Shown here piece after piece: positions 45,451 through 57,659 of a stretch of DNA of 64,000 nucleotides. The DNA lies in contig NC_091120.1 in the NCBI RefSeq assembly GCF_040183065.1, positions 74,688,708 through 74,752,707 on the forward strand, in the 5' to 3' direction. The stretch comes from Periplaneta americana. Taxonomy: Eukaryota; Arthropoda; Insecta; Blattodea; Blattidae. A program made the position numbers and the translations under genes. Positions within the stretch are counted from its first letter, which is position 1; each line of letters begins with the position of its first letter. Below the pieces are notes generated by a model, which was not told the origin of the DNA, did not search any database, and worked only from the letters and a program-made list of their open reading frames with translations.

Positions 45451-46325
45451 GGGAAGAGGATGGTATTTTTTGGTGAAAAATGAGTGAATTAAAAAAACTC
45501 TTTAAAATACCCTGTGATATGTGTAGAATGCATAGGATAACATTTTGTGGGTATTTGTGCCCTTATCGGAAGTTGAGTCGCCATTTTTAAACCTCCTGCG
45601 TTATGGATTTTTAAATCACTCGCCCACTTTTATTGTTGTTTCCGGTAAATTAAATTTTCAATTTTTTTTTCTTTAAAATACCCTTTGATATGTGTGGAAT
45701 GCATTGGATAACATTTTGTGGGTATTTGTGTCCTTATCGGATGTTGAGAGGTCATTTTTAAATTTCCTGCGCTATGGATTTTTAAAATAACACACCCGCT
45801 TTTATCGGTTTCCAGTAACTTCATTTTTTTTTTTGCTACATTGCCAGACAAAAATGGATATAATTTCTAAACTATTAGATACATGCATAAAATTTAGAAC
45901 ACACATTCTTTAGACTATTAGGAAACTTTTCTCTGTAACAGAATTTTGTTAATTGATTTAATTTTAAAAATACATTCGTTTGTTTGCAAGAAAGGAAATC
46001 AGAAAATTGTTATTAAGTTTTAATTGTTTATTTTACAAACGTAGCGACTAATATCAAAATTGTTACAGATAATTTGTAGAACATGCTCTTGCAAACACAT
46101 TACAAAAAACTGTTTGAATCTATCTTTAAAAACGGTTTAGATATATCGGTTTTAATACAATCCTGCATTGGGTATATTGTTTTCAAATTTGGGCCCCCAA
46201 ATATTTTTTTTTTTCAAAATATTTTTATTTGGTTGAGTTGCCACAGCTATGACCTCTCTACACACAAAAAATTAATATTTTACACCAAATAGGAAAAAAA
46301 GTTTTAAAAATACCAACCTCTCCCC
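45451..46325. mobile_element. TTAA-target element with an internal 171-bp duplication
   Basis: The left end GGGAAGAGGATGGTATTTTT and the complement of the right end GGGGAGAGGTTGGTATTTTT are inverted, bordered by TTAA (45447-45450, 46326-46329). Inside, TTTAAAATACCCTGTGATAT at 45501 and the following 150 bp recur from 45672 with about 10 percent change. Confidence 0.75.
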
Positions 46326-46399
46326 TTAAATTAAACCAAGTAAAATGTATTTTTCAACTAATATTATTCAAATCGTCCCCTTGAATAAAATATCTCGTT

Positions 46400-46630
46400 C
46401 AATCTCCCTTGTTGTAGGCCTTACACTCAAATACCTGTAAGGGAGTGAATGGTTTTCTCCGTACCACACACTAGACAACGATACACAATTATGTGAATCT
46501 TCCTTAGCACATTGATCAGGAGAGCGTAGGGGCCTCCACAGAAACACACATAGGACAGTACATTAAGGAAGAACACCCATCAATGCCAGTGGTGGGATTA
46601 AAACCCACGCGCCTTACATCACATAGCCAC
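46400..46630 (-). mobile_element. Putative tRNA-derived SINE
   Basis: The minus-strand head GAGTGGCTATGTGATGTAAG has a box A-like start and box B GTGGGTTTTAATCCCAC. CATTGATGGGTGTTCTTCC and a body with CCTATGTGTGTTTCTGTGG follow. Confidence 0.6.
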
Positions 46631-46706
46631 TCGCCCTTCCCTTGAATCACTAACGACACTAGCATCGCACTCTTCAAGTTTGCAAACTATATAAAAATAT
46701 TTACTT

Positions 46707-46948
46707 TGGAATATATAATTTATTTCTTTCACGTGTTAAACTAGGTTACTTTGTTGACTAGTTTCAGTCTGTTGTAGGCTATCCTCAGAACTGGGCGGTC
46801 CTGGTTTTCGCGCCTTCTGATTGTGCACTACACTACACAATCAGAAGGAGCGAAAACCAGGACCACTCAGTTCTAAGGATAGCTTACAACAGACTGAAAC
46901 TAGTTAACAACTAGTTTTAACACTGTAAGAAATAAATTATATATTCCG
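46707..46948. mobile_element. Palindromic foldback MITE
   Basis: Arms of about 115 bp, beginning GGAATATATAATTTATTTCT and including AGTTTCAGTCTGTTGTA and GGTCCTGGTTTTCGC, mirror around a short centre near 46830. No target duplication could be fixed. Confidence 0.8.
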
Positions 46949-48939
46949 AAATGATTATAGTCTTAAAAGTTGTGTAATGAAGATGTATATGTACAAAACA
47001 GTTAATTGCAACATGTTTAGAAGTAATTTATTTCAAATACACTTTAGTACTGCAATTTTTAATTTTTTAATAAATGTTGAAGCAAATACTAAATTTTATT
47101 TAAGCTCATCTCGTTTCTATATGAAATATATTGAACTAGAATAATTCTTATGCGAGAATATGTTTCGGAATTGGGTAGGAAAGGCAAGGTTAGAGTATGG
47201 TGTCATAGGCGAATTGCAATTATATGTGGGAACTTTAACTGAAGAATGTAGTTTCAAAATACCAAGAATATTAACAATCTTCGTGGCGAATTGAGATTGT
47301 AGTAATAATATTTCTGAAGAGTAAAATTAAACTATAATGTGATATTTCTTTAAAATTCAATCCATTTTGAGCATTTGATTTGTGTAACTATTGTGCCACA
47401 GCCTTTTGGCTGACTAGAAAAAATACATGAAATGAGTAGAAGAAAAACATGATGGAGTGTGCCTCCAATGAGAGATATCGCAATTTTGGAAGAAGAATCA
47501 CATGCAGCGGCCGAACTCTTGACATTGACTGCTGTGTATGGACTTATCTCGTGACCCTGATCAGGGGAGCTATCAGTTGAGTAAGAAAGATTTACAATTT
47601 CCTTTAATTGAATAATACATCTATGTCCTCTTCTACTATAATTTTATTACTGAACACAAAGAAACAAAACAAATAAAAAATTCCAGAAACAGAACTGAAT
47701 AAAGTGACACTTAAAGTTCAATTTTATATACTGACTGCATGACACTCACATTTGAAAGGGGAAAGCGACCTTCAGAAAAGAATTTGTATTTTAAACCAAC
47801 TATTTAGTGACCGCGATAACAAGGTAATGGTTTTTATGGGAAAGGCCTCAAAGGCAGAAAATCCAATTTGGAAGATAAATTATTAGAACAGGTTTCCTGT
47901 CTTAACGACAGCGATCGTAACACCATAGCAATTTAGATCTTAATGACAGAAAATCGCTAGTGATTTTGAATGACATTTCCAAATAACCGCGATCCTGATG
48001 ATTGCTCATGACTCAGCATGCCACGTAAAACATGATATAGTGTCTGCAAAGTGAGTGTCAAGGCACCTGACTGCAGAATTGAAACGACGACGTGTTAATG
48101 CCTGTGATTAACTTTTCGGATGCTTAGCAAGTAGAAGATATTGGCTTTCTAGCGAGCTTTCGGTACTGGATAAAAAAACCTGGGCCCTAACCTCCAGCTA
48201 GATGCCAAGATAAAAAGCAAAGATTGGTCCCATCCCTCTTCATCAAAATAAAATGAATCCCGCATACAGTTATCTGCAGGGAAGATGATGCTGGCTTCGT
48301 TTTCGGATAAACGAGGGGTAATTTTGCAGCGTTACAGCCAATGCCAGCGTTTCTGGCGCGTGTCCTTGAGTAAAAAGCCAGTCAGTGAGCACTTGTTGCC
48401 AGTGCAGCTGAGAACTGTACCACAGAAATAGAGTCACGTCAGCAATCTGCCAATCACAGTTGTCAGCTTTCTCGTCCACAGACTATAGCAAAGATAAGAT
48501 ACTCGCTCTCAACGTTCCCATTTCTTATTTTACGCGCCAGAAACGGTGGCTTTGGTTATACATGCCTTGGGAGGGGGTTAACACTGTCAAAAGTGCCTCG
48601 TATTTAGATCTTGTAAGGAATCATTTTTTACTTGCAATCAAATCCAAACAACGTTGATTTCTGACTACAGGTGTCATTCTGTAACATGACGGTGCTTGAC
48701 TCCGTACTGCCGGTGTAACAAAAGTTGCAACTATCCCCTATGAGAGACCTGCGCTTCGAGTGTCTTCCACAATGCCGTACTCGCCAGACGGAGCCCGAGT
48801 GACTGGTTGCACATCAGAACAAAAGAATTTGTCTAGAGGACGCGTATTGAATGCGATAGGGATTATCTGAAAAAAAAAAAATGGAACATTTTTATACCAC
48901 CTTCGTTCAATAAATGTAGTTTTTTTGTATTACAGTTTT
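46949..48939. other. Unannotated stretch
   Basis: About 2 kb without recognisable elements. Frames near 48270-48657 have no domain. Confidence 0.4.
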
Positions 48940-48996
48940 ACTCCTGGTTGAGTGTTAGAGAAAGTCGTATGGTCTTAACTCTGGCAAGTTAAATAA

Positions 48997-49051
<55 letters not shown>
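48940..49051 (+). mobile_element. CR1-type LINE 3' terminus with (ATT)n tail
   Basis: CTGGTTGAGTGTTAGAGAAA, then GTCTTAACTCTGGCAAGTTA and AATAAA lead into 54 bp of ATT repeats. Only the last 60 bp or so of the LINE is present. Confidence 0.7.
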
Positions 49052-49053
<2 letters not shown>

Positions 49054-49209
49054 TACAAATACTAGGGTTTTCATTTGACTCATTCTTGTATAATATGTAC
49101 ACCGACGATATACATACATGAAGCTTACTTATGTCAATGTCTGATTAGAATAATAACCGTGTTATTTACCTCTCGAGAAAATAATGGTTTGCCTTTGTTT
49201 TATTTTGTA

Positions 49210-49936
49210 CAGTACAGGGTCTCGTGTTAGCATAGTGCAAATGTAAACAAAGTGTAGATAATGTGTGAGGGGGGGGGACGAGCCGTACGATAAACACGAG
49301 GGATGCACAAGGCTTTAGTTACAACATTTATGGCGGAGCATTAATTTAAATTATATTTTCCAAAAACACACAAAACAAAAGAATACAAATTGCATAACGT
49401 TATCATATACACATTTTAACAAACAAGCAATTGTAAAATTGAAATAATTAAATATAACAAATCGAAATTTTCCACTTATACGATGTTGCTTTCAAGCAAC
49501 ATTTTTTACGGTCATGAATTTCATTCTCTGTATGCCTAACATAATATCACCGTTTTCTGTGGCCGAATTAACAAAACTGCAAAATATTGGTCTGAAGTGG
49601 CAACACTATTTCTTAAACATAATTATTCCTTCTCAAAGTTCAATTTTTCAGGTACAGTAGCAAAATTTGATTTGTTATATTGAATTATTTCAACGTTACA
49701 ATTGCTTGTTTGTTAAAATGTGTATATGATAACTTTATGCAATTTGTGTTCTTTTGTTTAGTGTGTTTTTGGAAAATATAATTTCAATTAATGCTCCGCC
49801 ATAAATGTTGTAAGTAAAACCTTGTGCATCCCTCGTGTTTATCGTACGGCGCGTCCTCCCCCCCCCCCCACACACACACACACATTACCTGCGCTTTGTT
49901 TACGTTTTCACTGAGCCTAAACGAGACGCTCTACTG
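49210..49936. mobile_element. Foldback element with TA target (Tc1/mariner-type ends)
   Basis: CAGTACAGGGTCTCGTGTTA at the left mirrors the right end, whose complement is CAGTAGAGCGTCTCGTTTAG. TA flanks both (49208-49209, 49937-49938). The arms extend over 250 bp each, including GTACGATAAACACGAGGGAT. A G-run in the left arm mirrors a C-run plus (CA)n in the right. 727 bp, non-coding. Confidence 0.85.
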
Positions 49937-49938
49937 TA

Positions 49939-51132
49939 CGTAGATTCCGGATATTATGTTTAAACTGTTAACTACGATTTCAATTTTCAAACTTTCTTAA
50001 ACAGAGCTGTTGGAAAATATTGTTTTAACATGAGGAAGAAATAAAATTTAGTTTTGTTAAATATTTTATCTAGTTTATTTACAAAGTCCGACATTTTCAG
50101 ATGTGCTAAGAATTTTTGCCACGAAATGCGTTACATGCGTTGGTAATAACTAATTAGAAATCCATCACGATCACAGTGAGTGATGTTCATTCAATGACTC
50201 ATCAAAATTAAATTTAAAGCAGCTCCGTTTCACAAGATGATATATTTCATCCAGTGTTATTACTTTCTGGAGTAGACTACTTCAGTTTAAAGGGAAACTA
50301 CTACTCTTTGTCTAGTATATTAAATCAAATAAATCACATCATTTTTTGGAACATTGAAGGTGTTTTTTAAATACGCAAGAGATTCGTCAAACACTGTTTT
50401 TTTTATATCTATGAGACAGCCGTGCTAATGCAAAATATTATAATGTCAATCATTGAGAAAATATAGGGGAATTGATCACAGGAAGGGAAGAGTAGTATAA
50501 AGCATATTCCACGTGTAGATCCCAAAAGACTCAATGATTCCATGCTAATAAATTACTATCAATGAGAAATTTTATCAAGGATATGGATAGATTGTAAAGT
50601 GATTTGCTTGCTATCTGAAAGACGTATTTCTCCAACTAATCACAGGAAGGCCACATGAGACAAAAAGGTCAAAGTCCACTTTTTGTTGAAATAAAGTTGA
50701 TACTGCCATATAATATTCTTTACTGTGAGCTCTAATCTCAGATGCATTGTTTTTAAATTCTAAATAAAGTATGCGTTTTTATTTTTTGTTTCGTATCTTG
50801 TTTCCTTTAATTTTGTTGAAATCCAGCTTTACCATTGCGATTGCATCATTTTCGTCAAATATTGAAGGAAATATATTTAACGTTTTGTGGATAAAGACTT
50901 TGACTTACCGATATTAAATTAAAAATCTGTTGTTGAAGTTTAACATCTGAAGCAACAGAATTAAGCATGCAAATTTTGATATCTTCAATTGCGCACACGA
51001 GCATTTTTTTTTTTTCATGTTAGTCCATAACAGGCTACTGCGCGGCAGTTAGTCGAGCTCTTGTGCATCATTCAACATCCACGAACTATTCAGCTGCGCA
51101 TTGAATTTAGAGCTCTATTTCACACAAGTATG
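49939..51132. other. Unannotated stretch
   Basis: No supported feature. Confidence 0.4.
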
Positions 51133-51140
51133 GTCTAATA

Positions 51141-51212
51141 CAGCAGTGAACAACCAGAGGCCCGCGACTATGTTTGCTGCGGCCCGATAGTAAAGTTTCA
51201 AACTTAAAATTA

Positions 51213-51243
<31 letters not shown>

Positions 51244-51414
51244 TTTGAACAGACATGTACTATTAATTACTATAAATTGCAGTAATCTCTAATTAGTAAG
51301 ACATTTAACTTATGTAAATTTTATTTATTATTGGAAGATGTCCGAGGCCCTCCACAAAAATATATATATTTTTTTAATAATGGTCCGCAGTATTCATAAG
51401 GTTGAGCATCCCTG
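51141..51414. mobile_element. hAT-type MITE with 8-bp target duplication
   Basis: GTCTAATA is repeated exactly at 51133-51140 and 51415-51422. The ends CAGCAGTGAACAACCAGAGG and (complement) CAGGGATGCTCAACC follow the hAT CAGNGNT...CAACC pattern. Internal GGCCCGCGAC and GGTCCGCAG are typical of such elements. It contains a T/A-rich (AT)n core. Confidence 0.8.
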
Positions 51415-51600
51415 GTCTAATACATTACAAGTGTATTGAGCTGTAATGAATAGTTATTAGTAGAATTGTGTTCCACAAAGGTTTCTGGTACATTTGTACG
51501 TTATTACTGCGTGATTTTTCATTGTTTTGTTACACGCAAGTATCAGTATTAGTACAGATTTCCCTACAACTGAAGGAATACTAATAACTTCGAATACTTT

Positions 51601-51602
<2 letters not shown>

Positions 51603-51656
<54 letters not shown>

Positions 51657-51776
51657 TTATTTATACTGACAGAATTAAGGCCAAAGGGCCTTCTCTTACA
51701 CTCTACCGGGTCACAAAGTATACAAACGGTGAAAATTTAACAAAAAGTTGAAGAACAGAATACGAGCATATTACGA

Positions 51777-51819
<43 letters not shown>

Positions 51820-52310
51820 GCATAATAAAATTGACACTAATAAACATGAAAATAATACCATATTAAAAAAAAGAACGTAATATACATTGGAATATAGTAA
51901 AAGCAATTAATTTAGTACAGATAGTTAATATGGAAAACGTAAGGAAGAATATAACAAAATATAATGTAATAAAATAATAATAAAAAAAGAAAAGAAATAC
52001 GAAAATTAAATAAAATTCATAATAAAAAGAGTATAATAATAAATTGATCTGGTGATCAAGAGAACAAAAAAGAGGAAGGGCTTATAATTGAAAGGAATTT
52101 GAATTGAAAAAGTGCAATTTTAGTTTATTTTTGACACTAGACAATGTCCGACAGTCTCTGACATGTTGTGGTAGAGAGTTCCAGAAATGAGCTGCAGAGG
52201 TGGTGAAAGATGAAGAGTAGAATGATGTGTAATTTTTGTGTAATTCAAGAAAATAGTTGCCTGGAATATGTAATCTAATTGTAGTACAAGCAATGATAAT
52301 GAGAATATCA
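51603..52310 (-). pseudogene. CR1-type LINE 3' end
   Basis: The minus strand reads CTTIRLHIPGNYFLELHKNY, then SSSFTTSAAHFWNSLPQHVR and DCRTLSSVKNKLKLHFF, ending in a stop. It parallels SSSFTIALPRLWNSLPASIR-DCR in the LINE at 19222. The 3' UTR has the GGCCTTAATTCTGTC hairpin and AAT tracts (51603-51656, 51778-51820). Confidence 0.75.
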
Positions 52311-54062
52311 GAGTACTTTGTCTACATAATACAATGAGTCAGTGAAAATACGAACCAATAATAAAACAATTCCTATCCGCAACTCAGTTCCAGCACTGAC
52401 AGATATTTTCATAGAAATAAGCAGACATTTAGAATTGGTAAATCCTCCGAGATTGATGGTTGACAAAAGGTGTTAAGAATATTTACTCACAGTGCATCGG
52501 GTTTTCATGCCAATATAATTACATCAGTATTTTATCATCACTGTTAACATCATTGTGTAGGGATATCTTATGCAAAGTTTCACCGTTAGATGGCAGGAGC
52601 ATTCCATGCGGCAAAAATGTTGTATATGTATGTATGCTATATTATGTCACATGCTACAGTTCATTACGTTCTCCCGCTTGTTGGTTTTCTGTGCGTGTCA
52701 AAATTATATTTATAATTATTTTATAAAACCTAGTATAATTTAATATAGCTCAGTATTTTCTTACCTCATAATTGAATTTAATTTACAATAAATAATAGCG
52801 TTAACTTGTATAATACTGAGCGATTCCTTTTAAGAGATGGATGTGAAAATCTACAGTATGCAGAATATAGATGCGAGTAAATTGAATATTCATTAACCTA
52901 AAAGAGAATTTTGAGAACGAGGTACAGGAATAAAAAAAAAAAAAGGAACTTTGTCGAAGGTGAATATTCCCTCTTTAATCATTAGTATTGTAAGTACCGT
53001 ACGCTAAAAACAGGATATGCAGCCACCAATATGTTTTTTTTTATAGGGAAGGTACTATCGAGATTGACTTCCTCGTATTTGTTTCTCTGGTTGCAGAAAG
53101 ATAATTAATGTTAAGATGAAATAATATGATCGCAGTAGTGTGACGATTATTCCTGTGTTTTGTAGGTTAAGGACATGCAGTTGAAAATTTGATGTGAAAA
53201 CCCGCTTTTAATAATTAGTCTTCAGCACAACAAAAACATTATTCATGAAATGGATTTCACTATACATTGTCCTAGATAAAAAACATCCCAGTTAATCGAG
53301 AGTTTACTGCAGGCGTAAAATTCGGAGACTCCTAGAAGTAATGAATATAATCTAAGCTAACATATCTTGCTGTCGAGGTTACATATGTTTTTATTAATTT
53401 TTCTTTCCCCTCTTCCAAAATGAAACTGTAGTCAGCAATTCCTTACTTGAAGTAGATATATTTTTTTTCGAGGCACAAAATAATTGATTACATTTTTTAA
53501 GGTTTAAAGCATATATTCAGAATATTTCGGGACCTGAATGAAGACAAAAGGCTTCCCCTAGTTTTTACATATAGGAACACAAAAAATTGGCATTTTGAGT
53601 TGTTTTAAGAGTATTTAATGTACTAATACGCTACGTAAATCCTCAATGTTTATATACCGGAAAACAAATGCACACGCAAAGCGCATCCCTCAAAGTACAC
53701 GGGCGCTATCTGTTGGTGCTAGTTCAGGATATCCCTATTGTTACTTGGTAGACACTGCAAATAAAATTTGAACGCCAAATAGAAACGAAAAATAAACGCA
53801 GTTGCACACATATACACTCTTGGAGATAGAATGAAAACGGGTAATTATTTAAGCCCGACGTGGATTACTAGTCTACGACTGTAATTTGTAATCAGTGTCG
53901 AAGCTGCGCTCTAACCTTTATAGGCTATATCTCGAAAGGCTCGAGCATGTGTTAATCATAAAATTCCCAGAATTAATCTAATATAAAACTTGCTTATCTT
54001 ATTTACGTTTGTAAACAAAATACAAACAAGAAAAATATTGTTCCAGTGTACCACATCCTATT
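52311..54062. other. Unannotated stretch
   Basis: No supported feature; several short AT-rich frames only. Confidence 0.4.
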
Positions 54063-54264
54063 TCAGAACACTGCTAGCAAGATATAAACACTGTCGATCC
54101 TTGGGAAACACGAGTAGCACAAATAAGGAGCGACAACGCTATAGACTTGCATCATTCTGAGAATTTTCTGCAGTTCGAATTTCCCATCTTCTTGATACTG
54201 CTCTACGGAGGAAGTGTAGGCTACTGCAGATGACAGTTGTGTATGCAGACGACATGCTACGTCA
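54063..54264 (-). CDS. Possible exon of unknown gene
   Basis: An acceptor-like CTTATTTATTTCCAG ends at 54265 on the minus strand. An open frame follows, reading SDVACRLHTQLSSAVAYTSS, VEQYQEDGKFELQKILRMMQ and on to a stop at 54063. Composition is more protein-like than the surrounding DNA. No family is recognised. A donor could lie after the LRMMQ codons. Confidence 0.25.
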
Positions 54265-54377
54265 CTGGAAATAAATAAGTAATAAGGTATTATATAAGTA
54301 GTATAAAATTCAGCGATGTCGTTTTTTTTTCTTTTTTTTTTATCTTGTAATAATTCACAAAAGATTTGCATAGTAAG

Positions 54378-54860
54378 AGAGAAGAGATAGTCTCCAGATA
54401 TGGAAGGTAGCTGCGAATATATTGAATAAGCAGTCGCTGACAGCCGATAAGGGATGGTCCTCTAACTTGAGGATTGGGCGAAGGGCTAACAACCCATCAC
54501 CGTAAAAAAACAGCTTGTTACAAACCCCAACATAAGCCTCGGAATAGGACTGATTCTATGGTACGACCACAGCAAAGGAATAAGTTTATAAGATTTGCGT
54601 ATGGACGAATCCAGAAATGTACATGGAGTGTTATTTGGGAGGCCGGAGGGGAAAAAGATCTTCGGGGAGGCCGGAGGGGAGAAAGACCTTTGGGGAGGCT
54701 TGACGTAAATGGGAGGATAATATTAAAATGGATTTGAAGGAGGTGGGATATGATGGAAGGGACTGGATTAATCTTCCTCAGAATAGGGACCGATGGCGGG
54801 CTTATGTGAGGGCGGCAATGAACCTTCGGGTTCTCTAAAAGCCATTTGTATTCCTCTTGT
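54378..54860 (+). mobile_element. Internally deleted RTE-like LINE with 14-bp target duplication
   Basis: ATTTGCATAGTAAG is identical at 54364-54377 and 54861-54874. The insert matches the intact LINE 5' region (35145-35365) joined directly to its last 230 bp (from about 38083), ending CTAAAAGCCATTTGTA. GGAGGCCGGAGGGGAAAAAG is partly duplicated in tandem. The target duplication shows that the deleted RNA itself was retrotransposed. Confidence 0.85.
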
Positions 54861-55261
54861 ATTTGCATAGTAAGTTGTATAAATAAAATTTCCTTTCTGT
54901 AGGGATTATGTCCGTAACTGTTTTGCCTGTATATTTCAACTTCAAAACTCGATATTTATTCCCAGTTTTTTCCATAATTAATTTCCATTAATTATTAAGA
55001 AACTCGAAAGAAATCCCATCTTAATTATATTTCAGCTTATTGGGTTCAAATTAGACCAAAGGAGATGACATCCAGATAAAAATGAGTTGTATAAAGAATT
55101 TCTTTGTGACTGTGTTGTTACAGTAACTAGGTGTAATATCATTCTCTCGTATAGTGGAATGGTCTGAATCAAAACTAATTTCAGAATAAGGATACAGAAA
55201 AACCTAATTTTAGTTTGCGTGCTGTTCTGGAGAATCACTCTGAAGCGAGTAGGCCTACTTT

Positions 55262-55377
55262 CCTCTCTTGGGCTGATTACCTGGCTAGTGTTATTCAGAG
55301 GTTTTCCCAATTGTAAAGGGAATGGCAGATAATTCTTGGCTATTTCTCGGTCTCATCTCGCTAAATACCATCTCGCA
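55262..55377 (+). mobile_element. tRNA-derived SINE, family B, fragment
   Basis: GGGCTGATTACCTGGCTAG, GGTTTTCCCAATTGTAAAGG and CATCTCGCTAAATACCATCT match the body of family B. Head and tail are missing. Confidence 0.7.
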
Positions 55378-55508
55378 TATATTATTTTTATTATTATCAG
55401 TATCATCATTATTATTCAGAAATTCATTACTGTTTTAAGAAACTTTATAACAATATACGTTACGAATTATTACATTTAATATACTACTGTATTACGATTT
55501 ACTGCTGT

Positions 55509-55548
<40 letters not shown>

Positions 55549-55574
55549 TATTATTATTATTTATTATTATTAAT
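55509..55574. repeat. (AAT)n/(ATT)n microsatellite
   Basis: AAT units switch to ATT units, forming a short palindrome. Confidence 0.9.
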
Positions 55575-56348
55575 TTTTCATTAGGCGACATATTTTAATG
55601 AGTTGATTCTGCATTATTGAAGTTTGAGTAAATCTCTCATTATATGAAATTAAGTGAATGCCAATCTGATGTCTTCTACTTTTGGAATAAAGAGAGATCA
55701 ATCTATAACATAATTTTAGAAGGTTTCTGATTTCTGACAGTACGCATCAGAAATTTATTTGACGTCTCACACTTTCTTTTACATAGCAGGTTTGAATAAT
55801 AATTAATTAGAAAACTGTTTTGGTGATGAAAACAAGGTGACATAAATCACGTAGGGGAGATCGGGGCAAGTTCGGCATTAGGAGCAACTTCGTCATAGCA
55901 TTTGTTTCGAAGACCTGAGCAAATAAGGGCTTGTTCAGAGGGTAGTGTATTGAGAAAACATGACCGCTTGCTGTGAATAACGCTTGTATGGTATGGAGAG
56001 ATAGTTGCAGATCTGACAGGTAAATATATTTTTTCAACTCATGGCTTATTGTAATTATGATATTTTATGTCTTAAAGAACCCATAACGATAACATTGACG
56101 AGATTAGTGAGTGGCATCATTATTTAGAATGACTAAATCTGTATCAGACTATGAGCTTGGCAAGCTGGTTGCAAGCCCCTAGTAAGGGTACTGATTAATA
56201 TTTTTTTTTCTTGCCAATTGTGGCAACTTCGGCAGGAAGCTGCCGATCTTGCCCTATGGAAAAGAGGAAGAGGATAGTGTTTCTGTATTGTTTGTTGACT
56301 ATATAAAATAAGTAATTATAACATTTAAAGTAATTTAAAGCAATTATT

Positions 56349-57628
56349 CGAAGGTCACTCCAAAAGTAATGCACAATATTTGAAAACTACATTTTATACT
56401 ATAGTTAAATTATTTTCACAGAACGTAGATACAGCCTTTAGGAACAAAATGTCACTTTTCCACATAATCACTGTTCCTTTCAACTGCCTTACTCCACATT
56501 GGAACAAGGGCCTGTATATCTACACGATAAAAGCCTGAACCACCACGTTTGAGCCACTCTTTAGCAGCGTGCACGAGGGAGTAGTCATCTTCAAAACTCA
56601 TTCCGCGAAGAGATTCTTTCAGTTTACCAAAGAGATGATAATCGCATGGTTCCAGATCAGGACTGTACGGCGGTTGTTTCAGTGTTCCCCCATCCAAGTT
56701 TTCTGATCTGGTCTGTGATCTTGTGACTGACATGTGACCGTGCGTTGTCGTGAAATAGCAGAACATCCTGCTTCTCCCGATGTGGTCGAACACGGCTCCG
56801 TCGAGCTTGAAGTTTCTTGACAGTTGCCATATACACGTCAGAATTAATGGTGGTTCCGTGTGGCATGATGTCCTTAAGCAAGAGCCCTTCTGAATTGTAA
56901 AACACAGTAGCCATAACTTTTTCTGCTGCAGGCGAAAGCGCAGTTTTGAATTTCTTTTTCTTTGGTGAATCAGCATGATGCCACTCCATTGTCTGCTCTT
57001 TGTCTCCGGTTGAAAATAGTGGAGCCATGTTTCATCTCCTTTCACAATTCTTGCAGGGAAGTCATCTCCACCATTCTCATACTTGTCCAAAAGTTCCCTG
57101 AACACTATTTTCCGGGTTTCTTTGTGGGATTCTGTCAACATCCTCGGAACCCACCTGGGACAAACCTTGGAGTGACAATTCTTTCACTGTTACTCGTTTG
57201 TCAGCCACAACCATGTTGTCAAAACGCTGCACATTGTCAGGACTTCGTGCAGTGCAGGGTCTGCCACTGCGAGGAGTATCACGAATATTGGCTTGTCCTC
57301 TTTCACCAGATAATCTGCTTGCCCACCGACTAACCGTACTGCAATCGACAGCTGCATCTCCATACACCTTTTTCAACCTCTTGTGAATTTTTCCCACAGT
57401 CTCGTTTTCACAGCATAGGAACTCGATAACAGCACATTGCTTCTGACGAATGTGAAGTACAGCAACCATCTTGAAGGAGTGCTATCATGGAGCCACTAAC
57501 GAGAACGACTTAAATTAAAAATGAATACAAACGGGAAGGTCGTATATATGGCCTCCATAAATTGCAAAGTTGTAGAATAAAAAATAAATTTTTAAAATGT
57601 TCTGCATTACTTTTTGGAGTGACCCTCG
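56349..57628 (-). mobile_element. mariner element (DD34D type)
   Basis: The right end complement CGAGGGTCACTCCAAAAAGT and the left end CGAAGGTCACTCCAAAAGTA are inverted repeats continuing AATGCA. TA follows at 57629-57630; the left target TA has become TT (56347-56348). The length of 1280 bp is that of classical mariners. Confidence 0.9.
56452..57469 (-). pseudogene. mariner transposase, frameshifted
   Basis: ATG 57469 starts MVAVLHIRQKQCAVIEFLCC with the helix-turn-helix STVSRWASRLSGERG and the linker RSGRPCTA. After ELSLQ about 20 codons are lost with a shift. A second frame gives WVPRMLTESHKETRK and KGDETWLHYFQPETK (first D). The middle lies in a third frame, with LLFHDNARSHVS (second D). 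The last, PYSPDLEPCDYHLFG, carries the third D. The 34-residue spacing across the repaired shift fits DD34D. Several lesions; inactive. Confidence 0.85.
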
Positions 57629-57659
57629 TACACTTTAGTTGCCTATTTATTACCAGTTA

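Noticed and set aside
54378-54860. Spliced retrogene of the RTE-like LINE
   Set aside because: The seam lacks GT-AG or GC-AG borders in the reference copy and differs from the seam at 33895; deletion or template jump fits better.
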